DNA from: Nymphaea colorata
Lineage: Eukaryota > Streptophyta > Magnoliopsida > Nymphaeales > Nymphaeaceae
Assembly: GCF_008831285.2 (NCBI RefSeq)
Contig: NW_022204789.1
Coordinates: 1-23,997 of the forward strand
Length of the DNA: 23,997 nt
Direction of reading: 5' to 3'
The notes beneath the pieces are model-generated. The model searched no databases and had not been told where the DNA came from. It saw only the letters and a list, made by a program, of their open reading frames with translations. Shown here in pieces: positions 1-10,475 of this stretch. Position 1 is the first letter of the stretch. Each line of letters begins with the position of its first letter. Both the position numbers and the translations under genes were made by a program.

Positions 1-1336
1 GATAAATACCACAGACAATACCCCTCACCTGACCGTTACAAGGTGGTGGCAGTAGACAAGACGCATGTATTTTTGCTGTTAGTCAGCCTGAGTAGCCGCA
101 CTTCTCAGTTCCCAACTACGAACCGCAATAAAATCCTAATAAAATCGACGAGGGGAACTCGCTGGACTATCGGCCTAAATACAACGTCCCCAAGCGCAAA
201 TATCCCGATTATTCCTTCGGCTATACGTTTTAGAGGGATTACTCCACCGCTGTCCCCCTCCTGATGCCTACAATGCCAACAGAATCGATAAAAAATCATT
301 CAACAGGTATCTCCTGAATGATATAGAACGCAACGTTCATTCAGTATTGGCGAGCGACCACCTCCCTACGGCGAGGAGGGAAGGTACCCTTACGTTGGAA
401 AGTATAACGTTGGTGGAGACATGGGAGGCAGCAAATATACAGTCGGCAACAGCAGCAGGCCAGAGTACACGGTGGGAGCTTCTCCCGGCCAGTTCTACCA
501 AATCGCAGGAGATATCAAGCTGGCTGGAAAGGGCAAGACCATGGCCTGCTCATCGAAGTCCCAAGAATAAGGACAGGAGGACTTCCCCAGCCCTGACAAA
601 TACAATCCACACCTTCCCAACTCGGCTAGAAACATCATCAACTACCGCAGCCAGAGATCGGAGATCAGAGATCTCGCAGTATAGCACAATCCCAGTCCCG
701 ATATGTACGATAAAAAGGAGCTTTCGAAGACTCAAACTGTGTCCTTCCCCAAAGAGAAGCGGGAAAGTCCATAGCCGGCTGCTAATCCTGGCGTTGGACA
801 TACAACGTCGAGAAGCCATTCGAAAAAACCCTCGGCCACATGGCTTTGAAATTGAAAAAACTCACAGAATTTGTGAATCCTGCACCTGTGCCTACAATCC
901 CAAGGAGGACCTCACTCGTCCCACCTCCCAACGCCCCATCAACCTCTACAGCGATAGGACTGACTTCAGCAGGAGCATCACTGGAAAAGTGGGCCAGGAG
1001 TGTACGAGGTGAGGAAGAAATAAGTCCTCTCGTTGGGAAAGATAGGGAAGGGACTCAAGTTCGACCCCAACAGGAACTTCAATGTAATTTATTGAGATTC
1101 AGCCTGGTCCTGGCTCTTACGAGATCCCCAACGGAATCGGAAAGCTTCCGAAATACTGTTCAGGTCCCAAGAAGCTAACAACAACTGGTTTTTCGTGTAT
1201 CGAAATCTAGCGTCAGGAGCGTATGCAAAAATAAAAATCGAAGATCAAGGCCAAGCAGGAGGCTGAGTAGATATAATAGGAGAAGGTGTTATAGAAGATG
1301 GAGAAGATGATGTCGGATAAGCTCAACAAGGAATGA
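1..1336 (+). CDS. SHIPPO/STPG-repeat protein, 5' end missing
   Basis: The window starts inside this gene, so the N-terminus is absent. It carries repeated Pro-x-Pro-x-x-Tyr cores typical of sperm-tail PG-rich (STPG/ODF3, SHIPPO) proteins, which bind ciliary doublet microtubules: PSPDRY near 31, PPPDAY near 255, PSPDKY near 587, PSPDMY near 690, GPGVY near 992 and PGPGSY near 1103. The C-terminus is a basic coiled tail ending KMMSDKLNKE before TGA at 1334-1336. Two short introns are well supported (67-86 and 1084-1102). The frame also slips at about 255, 335-354, 793-812, 888-907 and 989-1008; each slip can be repaired by one missing base, and the last four also match 20-nt GT...GAG segments. 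Family is fairly sure; exact structure is not. Confidence 0.65.
67..86 (+). other. 20-nt intron in the SHIPPO gene
   Basis: GTATTTTTGCTGTTAGTCAG. Removing it joins ACG CAT to CCT GAG TAG and continues the open frame into the KYNVPKRKYPDY segment. Confidence 0.75.
1084..1102 (+). other. 19-nt intron in the SHIPPO gene
   Basis: GTAATTTATTGAGATTCAG contains an in-frame TGA. Splicing joins NRNFN directly to a canonical PGPGSYEI repeat core. Confidence 0.8.
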
Positions 1337-1371
1337 TCATACCATTTATAATAATAATTTGATTTAAACGG

Positions 1372-2271
1372 ATGCAGCAAAGACTTAAGTCAGCGATTTC
1401 TACAACCGGTTAGCCTGCCCTAGCCATCGAAATCGATAATCTAGATCAAGCCTTCTTCGTACAGGATTGGCTGTTTGTCACCACCAAAGATGCACCTATC
1501 GTACTGCAACAATACTCACTAAATCAAAAACAAAGTAAAAAGATATATTGCTTCCTCTGTAAGGACTAAGAGGAGTTGAGATGATAGGAAACTTGACATG
1601 CTTTTCTTCTCTAATAACGAAGATTTATGGGTCAGTTTAGGAGAAAGATAGTGTGTTTGAAATCACACTTCATGCCAATTACGGCTCTCATTGCCCACAG
1701 AGGCAACCTCTACACTGGGTCAGTCGACATGACCATCAGAATTTGGAATCCCTTTAAATAAACCCTCATCCAAGATCCAAAACTCCACGCCCTTAGTGCC
1801 CACACAGGAAAAATCATCACATTTTTGAACACTTAAGATTTTTTGTTCAGCTCATCGGCTGACAAAAGCGTCATCGTATGGCGAGGGACCAAAATCCACT
1901 CCAAAAAAGTCTTCCCAAGTGAAGTCCTGATGCTGACTGAATGCACTGAAAGTGGACAACTGGCCTTCTATGAGAAATCAGGGACGATCAGCATAGTCGA
2001 TAGCCGATTGTTATCCAAGGAAAAAAGGATTGAAGTGATCCGTACGATTGAGGAGCGTTTAGATCAAGCATTAATTGGTCTGCAGGAGATGGACGACAGT
2101 TTTTTAGAGCTCGTGTTGGCATCTGAGTTGCAAATCGCAGAGATAAACTTGGGAAAGGTGATGGCTCGGGTGAGTCTCGGCGACAAGGCATAGGTGATCG
2201 GTGCTCGATGCTTGCGTCGGATGACCTTGCTGGCGATTCGAATGCGTGGTCTTTTTACAGTTAAATTTTGA
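1372..2271 (+). CDS. WD40-repeat protein, about 286 aa
   Basis: The start ATG follows an in-frame TGA at 1361, only 35 bp after the previous gene. After removal of two short introns the protein has WD-type blades: GSVDMTIRIWNP at about 1711-1750 and SSADKSVIVWRG at about 1849-1890 show the classic Asp...Ile-x-Val/Ile-Trp ends, with an earlier degenerate blade around NNEDLWV. A charged helical tail (KRIEVIRTIEERLDQALIGL) follows. UAA/UAG codons are read through, and TGA at 2269-2271 ends the gene. WD40 proteins are scaffolds, so the partner cannot be told from sequence. The protein is short for a full seven-blade propeller, so it may be incomplete or may pair with another. The two intron boundaries are less certain than elsewhere. 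Confidence 0.7.
1559..1580 (+). other. 22-nt intron in the WD40 gene
   Basis: Starts GTAAGG and ends TTGAG. Splicing joins YCFL to YDRKLDMLFFSNNEDLW and avoids a TGA at 1582. It is longer than the usual 20 nt and has a GAG end, so the call is moderate. Confidence 0.5.
1635..1651 (+). other. 17-nt intron in the WD40 gene
   Basis: GTTTAGGAGAAAGATAG. Removal avoids a TGA downstream and joins EDLWV to MCLKSHFMPITALIAH. It is the shortest intron in the window and the only one without GTA at its start. A single-base sequencing error is the alternative. Confidence 0.4.
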
Positions 2272-2419
2272 TAATTAATAGGCATATATTCTTTTGCTCA
2301 ATTCCCCGATCCCAAATTTCCACCCTTGGCCAGTCTACAAGGGTGAAGTTTTTTCATAATGGAATTCCTGACTTAATGTCTTCTTTCAGTGAATCGGTGT
2401 TATTTCACTTTTCCATAGA
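2272..2419 (+). promoter_or_regulatory. Gap upstream of the NEK kinase
   Basis: AT-rich 148-bp space between two genes on the same strand. It must hold the 3' end of the WD40 transcript and the promoter of the kinase. No recognisable motif was found. Confidence 0.4.
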
Positions 2420-3715
2420 ATGAACAATACCTCGGCCGAGTAATAACCCAGTGAAACCCCAGTTTCCCCACCATCGCTTGGAAGAAGTCGGAAATACGCC
2501 TGCATTCCACCGTCGATGATTTCCAAATCTTGAGGAAGATTGGCGAAGGAACATACTCTTCTGTTTTTAAGGTCAGAAGGCTCGCCGACGATACTATCTA
2601 TGCCCTCAAGAGGATTAGACTAGACAGCATGGGGCAGAAGGACCAAGAGAGTGCTCTGAACTAGGTGCGTATCCTTGCTTCCCTGGCGCATGAGCACATC
2701 ATTGCTTACCGGGACGCCTTCTACGAGAAGGGGTGTTTATTCCTGGTGCTCTAGTTCGCGGAGGCGGGCGATTTGGCGGCGGAGATAGCAGCCCGCAAGA
2801 AATAGCACTCCCACTTTTCGTAGGTTGAGATTTGGCAAGTGCTACTCCAGGTATAATAGCTTCCACTCAGCTTTCACTCGCACTAGCCGCACTCCACAAA
2901 CAAAATATCATGCACCGAGATATCAAACCCGCCAATGTCTTCCTCACCAGACAAGGAGTTGCCAAATTGGGAGATCTCAACGTCTCCAAGGTTGTAACGC
3001 AACTCTGCCACACCCAGGCGGGTACTCCTTACTATGCGAGTCCCTAAATTTGGCGAGATCAGCCATACGACAAAAGTTCAGACATATGGTCCTTGGGGTG
3101 TACTCTCTACGAGATGGCTTCTCTCTCTCCGCCCTTCCTGGGGGAAGATCTCTAGGCGATTTACACGCAGATAACGGAAGGGCCTCCTCCCGCCCTCCCC
3201 CTCTACTACTCCAAGGAGCTCCACAAGATCATCGCACGCATGCTCGAGAAGGAGCCCAAAGCGACGCCCTTCCGCTGGGAAACTGCTGCAAAACGTGGAG
3301 AAGATGGTCCCGGAGTCCTTCGGGGTCTCGCCATCGTCCAGCGGATCAGGGGACAATACAAGCGCAAGGAAAATGGCTCAACCGGCCTCCTCAAGACAAT
3401 TCTCTTCCCCAACCGCAGGGAACGGCAGTGCAACGAGCAGGAGGCCAACAGCTACCTGCCTTCGCCTTCCTTCTCGCGTGATAACTCGCTGGACTAGCTC
3501 CGCGACCTCACTTCCTCCATCGCCTCTGCGACTATGCACATAAGCAGAGACCCCAGCAAGCAGCCGCGAGGCAAGACGATCAAGAAGGGGGTGAGTTTGT
3601 ATTTCCACGGGGACAAGTAAAACTCGGCGGGTATTTCAAAAAAAATAAGGAGGGGGTGGTGAGGCCGAAGGAGTAGCGGTTGCCGCAGATCAAAAAGAAA
3701 ACGGTGATGAAGTGA
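2420..3715 (+). CDS. NEK-family protein kinase
   Basis: Serine/threonine kinase of the NIMA-related (NEK) type, a family that in ciliates mostly regulates cilia and basal bodies. Visible landmarks: glycine loop GEGTYSSV, Lys56 in YALKRI, alpha-C Glu74 written TAG (2662-2664), MHRDIKPAN with catalytic Asp153, GTPYYASPE with the APE Glu195 written TAA (3045-3047), and [12 protein letters not shown]. The metal-binding DFG is replaced by DLN in LGDLNVSKV. Two introns (2440-2462, 2851-2870) are clear. After the kinase core the frame slips near 3265 (RPSAGKLLQ, one extra or two missing bases), near 3430 and near 3615 (missing base); the best C-terminus ends [12 protein letters not shown] at TGA 3713-3715. 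The Ser-rich tail is therefore provisional. Confidence 0.85.
2440..2462 (+). other. 23-nt intron near the NEK start codon
   Basis: GTAATA...CCCCAG, after only 20 coding bases. It contains an in-frame TGA at 2451-2453; splicing links MNNTSA to [15 protein letters not shown]. Confidence 0.7.
2851..2870 (+). other. 20-nt intron in the NEK gene
   Basis: GTATAATAGCTTCCACTCAG. Splicing restores the conserved helix [19 protein letters not shown] just before the HRD motif. Confidence 0.92.
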
Positions 3716-4254
3716 TCGTTTGTCGATTTATTTATTATCGAGCATGGCGAGGCCGAGATGGGAGTTTGAGGTGGGGTGGGAAAGTAAGCAAAGGGGGCAA
3801 ATCTCGATTATTTATCAAAGGGGAGAAGAGGGCACCCACCGCCCAGTGCCCCCAACGATAACGATTATATATCGATTCGCATTCCCTAGCCGCAAAGGGA
3901 AATCAAATAGTTTTGAATAATCAATACTTCGAAAAGGTAATATTGTACTCATAATATTGGGCTCGCAGCCTTCCTCTGCGGTCCTGCATCAAAAAACCAT
4001 AAACTTTATCAAAAAAAATCGAATATAATAACATTTATTGTAATTAAGAATCTTGCTATGGCCTGCCTAATATGCTTATACCATCATATAATGGAGAAAA
4101 ATCGAGAATAATCCTATTTTTAAAGGAGTAAAAGAAGCCCTCAGGCAAGGAGGGTAAGACATCTCTGGTCATTGCGTCTATGGCGGAAGAATGGCCTAAG
4201 TGTCATCTAATTTCTTAATTCTTATAATATATTATCTCAAAGACAGTCCTAACA
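3716..4254 (+). other. 539-bp AT-rich gap, no gene recognised
   Basis: The longest space in the window. The left part is G-rich (ends of TGGGGTGGGAAAG type), the rest strongly AT-rich. An open frame without TGA runs from about 4070 into the carrier gene, but it has low-complexity AT composition, and with one stop codon such frames arise easily. No tRNA, repeat or conserved domain was seen. Confidence 0.5.
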
Positions 4255-5215
4255 ATGACTACGAACCAATAATATGGACTATTCTCACTCAAGTATATCA
4301 CCGCTTCCTTCTTCGCCACCTACTTTGCAGGAGTAGTTCACCCCCTCGACCTCATCAAGACTCGATTCCAAAGTAACCCCTCCCCCACTCAGGCCATGAC
4401 GGAAAGGGTCACGATAACCTCGTCCCCAAATACAACGGCATCAATAACGCCCTCAAGATGATCTACAAGAACGAAGGACTCCGCGGACTCTACAAGGGCT
4501 TCTACATTTCCCTCCTTTGCCAGGCCACATCCATGTCCGTCTTCTTCTGGCAGTACGCATCCCTTCATTCAGCTACGAGACTCGGAAGAGCCGTTTCTAG
4601 CGGGCCGGTTACGAGACGATGAATGCGGTTACGCAGGCTAGCGTGGAGGCGAGCATCCTCTGCACGCTGATAACGCAGCCAATATGGGTGATCAAGACCA
4701 GGATGCTGCTGAACACGAACCCCAAAATCAGCGAGTACCAGAACTTCAAGCGCCAGGTGAAGGAAGTCTACTCCCACTACGGTCTCAAGGGAGCCTTGCG
4801 AGGACTGGAGCTCAGCTTGATCCTCTCCTTTTCTGGAGTGATTCAGATGTATGTCTACGAGGGGTCCAAAATCCTCTTCGACAGGCTGAAACTGCCCGAG
4901 TCCAGACTGGGAGAGAAGCACTTCATCTGCGGCAGCCTCAGCAAGATCTTCTCGATCCTACTCTCATACCCCATCACTACCCTCCGCACCAGAATACAGC
5001 AGAGCCAATTTGTCACTTGCTCCTCCGACCAGAAATACAAATCGCTGCGGGACCTCGCGGGCAGGACGTGGCGGGAGGAGGGAGTTCGTGGGCTTTACAA
5101 GGGCATGAACGCAAACTTGATGAAGGGGATGAGTCAGAAGGGAATTTACTTTTACTTCTACGAGATTTTCAAGCAGTATCTCTTCCCCAGTCTGCAGGAG
5201 GGCAAAATTTACTGA
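4255..5215 (+). CDS. Mitochondrial carrier, SLC25A32/33/36-like, 306 aa
   Basis: Inner-membrane transporter of the SLC25 family. All three signature motifs are present: PLDLIK (residues 30-35), PIWVIK (129-134, followed by TRM) and PITTLR (from about 226). The Trp in PIWVIKTRM is typical of the nucleotide/folate/FAD/NAD subgroup, and HDGKGHDNLVPKYNG matches the first matrix loop of SLC25A32 proteins. Length is normal for the family. Two exact 20-nt introns (4373-4392, 4553-4572) restore a perfect frame, and TGA at 5213-5215 ends it. UAA at residue 6 and UAG in SRFERAGYET are read as Glu. The substrate cannot be set from sequence; pyrimidine nucleotides, NAD, FAD and folate are all possible. 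Confidence 0.93.
4373..4392 (+). other. 20-nt intron in the carrier gene
   Basis: GTAACCCCTCCCCCACTCAG. Splicing gives KTRFQS-HDGKG, matching the carrier family without gap or shift. Confidence 0.95.
4553..4572 (+). other. 20-nt intron in the carrier gene
   Basis: GTACGCATCCCTTCATTCAG. Splicing gives VFFWHYETRKSRFE and bypasses the TGA at 4618-4620 in the unspliced frame. Confidence 0.93.
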
Positions 5216-5508
5216 CTAATAATGATAATTTACCTACTATATATTTCACTCCATATGGGCCACAATTCTGACCATTCCCCATGCTACAACCGATATAAAC
5301 TACCAGGCCGCTAATCCTGATCGATCCGATTAGGAACGACGAGGGAGGAGGAAGTTGAGGGGGGCTGGAGTGACGCTGCGAAGGAAGTGAAGATAACGCA
5401 TTAATGAGGGGATACTTTTTACTAGGATGAAATAATAAATCATAATCAGGACATTGTGAGAGATTGGAAAAGAAGGAATATGGTAAAGAGGGAAATTCTT
5501 ATATTCGA
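5216..5508 (+). other. Convergent 3' gap
   Basis: 293 bp between the ends of the carrier and the minus-strand coiled-coil gene. AT-rich, no motif or gene recognised. Confidence 0.4.
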
Positions 5509-6407
5509 TCAAAAACAACATAACTCCTCCACTACTCTTTCGAACTACAATACCTTCTCCTCTTTTAGCGTGGGATGCCGAAGCAGGCACTATTATCTCA
5601 CTCGTTTGAGCTCATTCGTTGTTTGCTGGTAGTGCTCCACCCTGTTGGCCACCTCCCTCAAATTATTAACATTATTGCTGCTATTTCCCTGCCTCAGCTC
5701 CTCCAGCATGCGTTCATTCTCATGGATGTAGTCCCTCATCTCGATCACCACCTCCAGACTCTTTTTCTCGGCTTATTAATACTTCGACCACCGCGTCATG
5801 TGCTTCTTGTACTTCCGAAAAGCAGCATCGAGACTCCTGGCAGTATAGTCCAGCACTCTCTCCTTGATCTTTTCGAATTCGAGGTCAATGTGCTGCAAGT
5901 TCTGGGAAGTTTCGTCGAGGAGGCGCTGGAGGAGTCCGATTTCGTTCTAGAGGTAGCCCTTGATATCTTTGAGCTTATTGATATTGATTTCCAGCTACAG
6001 TTGCCACTGCTTGTCGCTCTTGCCCGTCGATATTTGGCTGGTGCTTGTATTGCCGGCGTTGCTTCTATCGGGATTGCTCCGGTCGTAGTAGATGCGTTGC
6101 GTGGTCATGTTTTTTTGAGTTTCTTCACTGTTCTTCCTGATGAGTGGTTCTTGGTATCTCGCTGTCTCCTGCGGTTTGTAGGAGTGCTAAGAGGTTTCAG
6201 CTGTGAAGGTGCGCTTGTATGGAGAGTTGCTGTGCTGGTGGGGCAGTGCCGATTCCGAGTGTTGTAGATGGTGCTTCTACAGATACTGTTAATAGTAATC
6301 CAGCTTCTGGAGCGACTCTGGGGCAGTTGGCTATTCTATTATTGCCGTTTAGAGGGCACGTTTGCCTTTTGGTTGAGGTAATTGTTTATATAGAAAGTTT
6401 TTTTCAT
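5509..6407 (-). CDS. Coiled-coil protein, about 299 aa
   Basis: Read on the minus strand from ATG 6407-6405 (MKKTFYINNYLNQ) to TGA 5511-5509. One base must be added in the CAAAAGG run near 6366-6371 to join the start to the rest; the safe internal start is ATG 6108-6106 (MTTQRIYYDR). The N-terminal third is polar and disordered; from about residue 130 it is a long amphipathic helix (LQRLLDETSQNLQHIDLEF, then KKSLEVVIEMRDYIHENER). Several TAA/TAG codons read as Glu fit the heptads. The family was not recognised; a structural or cytoskeletal role is only a guess. It converges with the carrier gene over a 293-bp gap. Confidence 0.7.
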
Positions 6408-6545
6408 GAAATTAATTATATACAAACCTAAGATGCCCCGAAGTTATATATATTGGCAGGGGGGACAGGACATTGCAGCAGCATTAATTTTGCTTTTTTT
6501 ATTGGGTGTGGGTGTGGGCTGATTTTCTAAATAGAAAAGGTTTAA
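6408..6545. promoter_or_regulatory. Divergent promoter region
   Basis: 138 bp between two start codons facing away from each other. It must carry both promoters. It contains TATATATATT at about 6445-6455 and a GGGGGG run just after; no factor site can be named. Confidence 0.45.
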
Positions 6546-7259
6546 ATGGCAGATAAGTTGTGCAAGGTCTATCCGGATGACGGTCTGCAACGCAAGCCTA
6601 CTCGCGATACCGATAACTACTCTGAAGGAGGATCATGCGAAGAAGCGCCGCCCAGTCGCAATCACTAACATCTTTCAAATCACGACATTATTCATCATTC
6701 GTAACGGGTCATTCGTGAACCCACCTATTGTCGGATTTGCTTAGAAGGATAACAAGTTGGAAACTGTTTGCTGGACGCTTGCCAATGTCGCGATCTGATC
6801 CACCACGATTGTCTGTTGTAGTGGGTGCAGCACCGAATAGAGGGAAACGCTGACGTAACTGCTCTTCGGTGCGAGGTCTGCAAGGGAGCCTATACGGTTA
6901 AATTTGAGCCCTAGCACTGCTTCACCTGCGAAATAGGGAAGCCAAAATACCAGAAATATCGATGCGAATTCGCAAAATCACTATTTGGCCTTCTTGTCGT
7001 TACCGCCATGTTTGCCACCATCATTGCCCTACTTTTCAAAATTTACCTGCAGAATGGATTCTCGCAAGATCTAGAGGCCCTCCTCGCCCTACCCAAGAAC
7101 ACAATCGCCGCTATCTTGGTCATGATGCTCATCTTCCTCGGTATCTTCACGGTGGGATTGGGATACCGTTTGGTCCTGCATTACTGTTACGGGTGCGATG
7201 GCGGATCGCGGCTGATTATGTTATGTTATGTTATTTTATTATTACTGTACTTTATTTAA
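6546..7259 (+). CDS. RING-CH (MARCH-like) membrane E3 ubiquitin ligase
   Basis: Start ATG lies in TTTAAATGG. The RING-CH zinc ligands are complete: CRIC (Cys62, Cys65), CQC, then His and Cys in CRDLIHHDC with the spacing C-x4-H-x2-C, and CEVC. This Cys/His order is the hallmark of MARCH-type ligases, which ubiquitinate membrane proteins. Two transmembrane helices follow (about 146-170 and 182-207), as in the family. No TGA closes this frame: it runs through an AT-rich, hydrophobic-coding stretch and TAA at 7257-7259 straight into the next ATG. A TGA at 7213-7215 lies in another frame and could be the true end if a base is wrong. Coordinates stop before the next ATG for that reason. Confidence 0.85.
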
Positions 7260-10200
7260 ATGGAAAATCGAAGTTGCCAGCAGGGGACGGCTCCCGTCCT
7301 GTCCCGGAGCCACTCCTCCAAGCGGCTCAAGTTCAAATAGCTTCCGCTTGACGACTACAACGAACTCAATAGCAAATACGAGCTCTACAAGCGCGGCACT
7401 CCCAACTCCTTCGGCGAGGATCTCACCGCCCTCAAGGTTAGGAACATCCGCAATGACGTCGCCACCATGGAATTGCCAGCTGTCGACTCCATTATTAGCC
7501 AGCTCTCGCAAGCACACTCCCACCCTCACAATGAGAAACAGATCAACCAGAGGAATTATGACCTGTATCCCAACCTGCTCAAGCAGCCGAAGGCTAGATA
7601 CAAGGAAATGCTTTCGGAAAAGCAGGAAATAAAAGATTTCGTGCTTTGGTTTTAGGGGCAAATGCAGGTCATTGATAAATCTAACGATCCCTATGCGCGC
7701 AAGTTTGAGAATAAACAGACCCTGATCGCTGCTGGGTTCAGTGAAATGGTGGTGCAGGTGGGCAAGGCGTCCAAAAACAGGGCGGAGATCCTGAAGATGC
7801 TTTGGAACAGATAAAACGAAGAAGTCAGTGCCATCATCGACATCCTCAACGCCCAGTCCATCAAGAAGGAGCGTGGATTTTTGGAGCAGATCAGCAAGAT
7901 TCACTACTAATACCAAAACTAAATCGACTGTCTGCGCAAAAATAACAGGGAATTCGAAGACAACCTCACCAAGGAACGCAAGTTCAATAGAACGCTCATC
8001 GAAAACTTGAGGATGCTTAGGAAACGCATGAAAAAATTGGAATATCTAGCGAAGAAACTATCGGAATCCAATGCCAATACCAAGAGGGAAAACCTCAACC
8101 TGATCTAAGAGAACATCAAGCTGCTTATGAGCATTAAAGACATCTCTGAGGAAGAAGCAGTCATTCTTAATTATCGACGCCTGCAAGTCTACCAAGAGAA
8201 GGATAAACTGAAGCACCACAAGACCAAGAAGATCATTGAATTAGCAGACCCGGATAGGGGAGAATCGCTCGCTCCTCTGCAGGAACTGGACGACAAGAAG
8301 AAGGCACTGTATGACTTCTTCTTGGAAAGACTCAAATAGAATCCTGATGAGAAGATCTTCATCCGCGAGGAATACTTTACCGATGAGTAAGAGAATGTGG
8401 CCTCCATTGAGGAGCACTTCAAGAACATCATCAACAGGCCCAACATAAAGATGGAGCTGCTCAATTAAGACATGCCCCAGCCGCAGCACAGGGACAAGGG
8501 AGTCAATACTGACCTGCAGGAATAAGCTCCAACCTCCCTCCCCGAACTGCTTCTCGAAAAGGGAATACAAGTGCATATTCACGATCCCAACATGGGGTCC
8601 TTCAGAGACGATCCTGATTGCCTACCATAGCGAAGACTCTGTCAGATGATCAGCCAGCGAGAGGAGGAACAGCTTGAAAAGGAAAGCAAAAAGCGAATCA
8701 TCCAGCATCGCCTTTCCCGCAAAAACTCCCTCACCTTGCTCGAGATTCAGGGACTAGCGGATTCTGTCGGCAATAAAGTTTACCCCAAAAAGCCAATCCT
8801 GAGCAGTTTCGCCAAAAAGAAACTCAATGACTCCGAAGACGAAAATAGGCATCTAGATGCCATCGACTCTAGCCTGCAATCCCCTTCCCAATCTGACATC
8901 TAAAGCGAGCCTTAGATCTTAGCCATAAATAAGCTAGGAAAGGGAAGCGAATTGACAGCTATCAACGTGAGCACCAACATGGTCAACCAGCGCAAAAGCA
9001 TCGACTTCCACAACCTCCTCCAACGCATCAACTAGACCTATTAAAAGTGCAATAGTCCTGCAGACACGCCCACAGATATGATTAAGCTGGACGGCGACCA
9101 GGAAGAATAGATAAAGTATTCACAGTTGTAAGACCTAATCAGAAAACACTTGCTCAAGAAAGAATAGGGGAAATCAGTCCAAAACCCATAGAAATATCTA
9201 AACAAGATACTGCTGACTCTTTACAAGAATGTCTCACTGAGCAAGCACTACAGCTTCATCTTTTAGCTTCTTTAGGTCATCAAAAACAGCTATGGAAACA
9301 TAAAATCAGTGATTTGGAAGTTCCTCAGCATAGTCACAGTCATTCGTGCTCATGCGAATGCCAACTCTCTGCTCAAAATTGTATCTATCTTCCTCAAAAT
9401 CAATGACCAGTACGCTGTTTACAACGAAGTAAACAGATAAGAACTTCCTTAACTATATTTCAGACTCTTTTTGCTCCTTTCCATACGTAACGTCAATGAA
9501 AGCAGCTTTAATCTTTGGAAAGCTTGTACTTCTCTATAACGCATCAAAAGTATAGAATTCATCTTACTTTTGGAGGAGTTTTTCAGCAGAAAGAAACGAG
9601 CGTATCTTGAGAACAAGATTGAAGAGCTTATCCTTTCTGCTCAGCAGGAGGGAAGGAGAGGCACTGCTTCCACCTTCAAGAAGATAGACACTCAGGACGA
9701 TAATGCCCAGATAGTCAAGCTAAACCCCATCCTCCTCTACGTCCTGGAAGTCTATCTCATCGAAAAGGAAACCTACCACGCTTCATACTCCGAAATGCTG
9801 GAATTTGCCAGCACTGACGGTTATCTTTCAGTCGAGTTCCTCGTCTGGATTGTGGACTTCTTGGGGTTCGAGGAGCAGAGGCAAAACGAAATGCTATCCT
9901 TTATCTTCCAGGGGCAGAAGAGCAGAGAGGAAGCACTGGGACGAAGCTCTGAGAAATGCATGAAGAATGACTCTTTCTACAAATTTTGCTTAAAGTTCGA
10001 TATGCCTCTCTTCGAAGAACTGGCAGTAGCTGCTTACGCCAGGTTCAAGCAGCTTCCCCTGTAGATCCAGCAGCGATACTATCGGATGATCGAGTTGGAG
10101 GAGTGGAGTGATATCAGGTAGTAGCTGGTGAATAGCTATAAGACTGGTGGGCATTCAGATATCTACATGAAAGCCTTTATGCTGATGGTGGAGAAGCTGG

Positions 10201-10379
10201 AGGTGCAGATAAGGAGAGGAGTATCGATCTACGGCGAGGACGGTCAGCACAAGATAAAGCGAAAAGAGGAAGTCTTTTCTCTCTTCTACAAGATCATCAT
10301 TATCGAGGCCCATCGTCACCTGCTCGAGAAGGGCCAAGAGCTGAAAAGAGCCATCATCCACCACCATACCAAAGTTTGA
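7260..10379 (+). CDS. Long coiled-coil protein, 1039 aa
   Basis: One uninterrupted frame of 3.1 kb with many TAA/TAG codons and no intron, ending at TGA 10377-10379. The start ATG has the same TTTAAATGG context as the ligase start. The first half is a coiled coil (IHYEYQNEIDCLRKNNREFE, then RKRMKKLEYLAKKLSESN); a KGVNTDL motif near 8493, of a kind common in ciliary coiled-coil proteins, follows, then a Ser-rich linker. The C-terminal 350 residues (from about 9200) are helical and non-repetitive (ILLTLYKNVSLSKHYSFIFE, YVLEVYLIEKETYHASYSEM), suggesting an alpha-solenoid or globular helical domain. Family not recognised. It could be the C-terminal part of a fusion with the preceding ligase. Confidence 0.8.
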
Positions 10380-10475
10380 TATACATGTATTGTGAAGATG
10401 AATTCATCCATTTAATGCATATTTTAATGTAAGTGAATGCGTGCATGAAAGATGAGCGTGATGCTAAGCGCATGG

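Noticed and set aside
347-1012. A 221-codon standard-code frame at the left end
   Set aside because: Over most of its length it lies in a different frame from the SHIPPO repeats; only a part near 850-990 shares the likely frame.
3716-4254. Possible tRNA or other RNA gene in the largest gap
   Set aside because: No T-loop-like or acceptor-stem pattern could be found by eye; a covariance-model scan would settle it.
4070-4254. Upstream extension of the carrier protein
   Set aside because: The frame is open but AT-rich and low in complexity; starting at 4255 gives the normal carrier length.
5575-6267. Long plus-strand frame of 230 codons rich in Leu and Val
   Set aside because: It is the shadow of the minus-strand coiled-coil gene, whose composition and heptads are far more protein-like.
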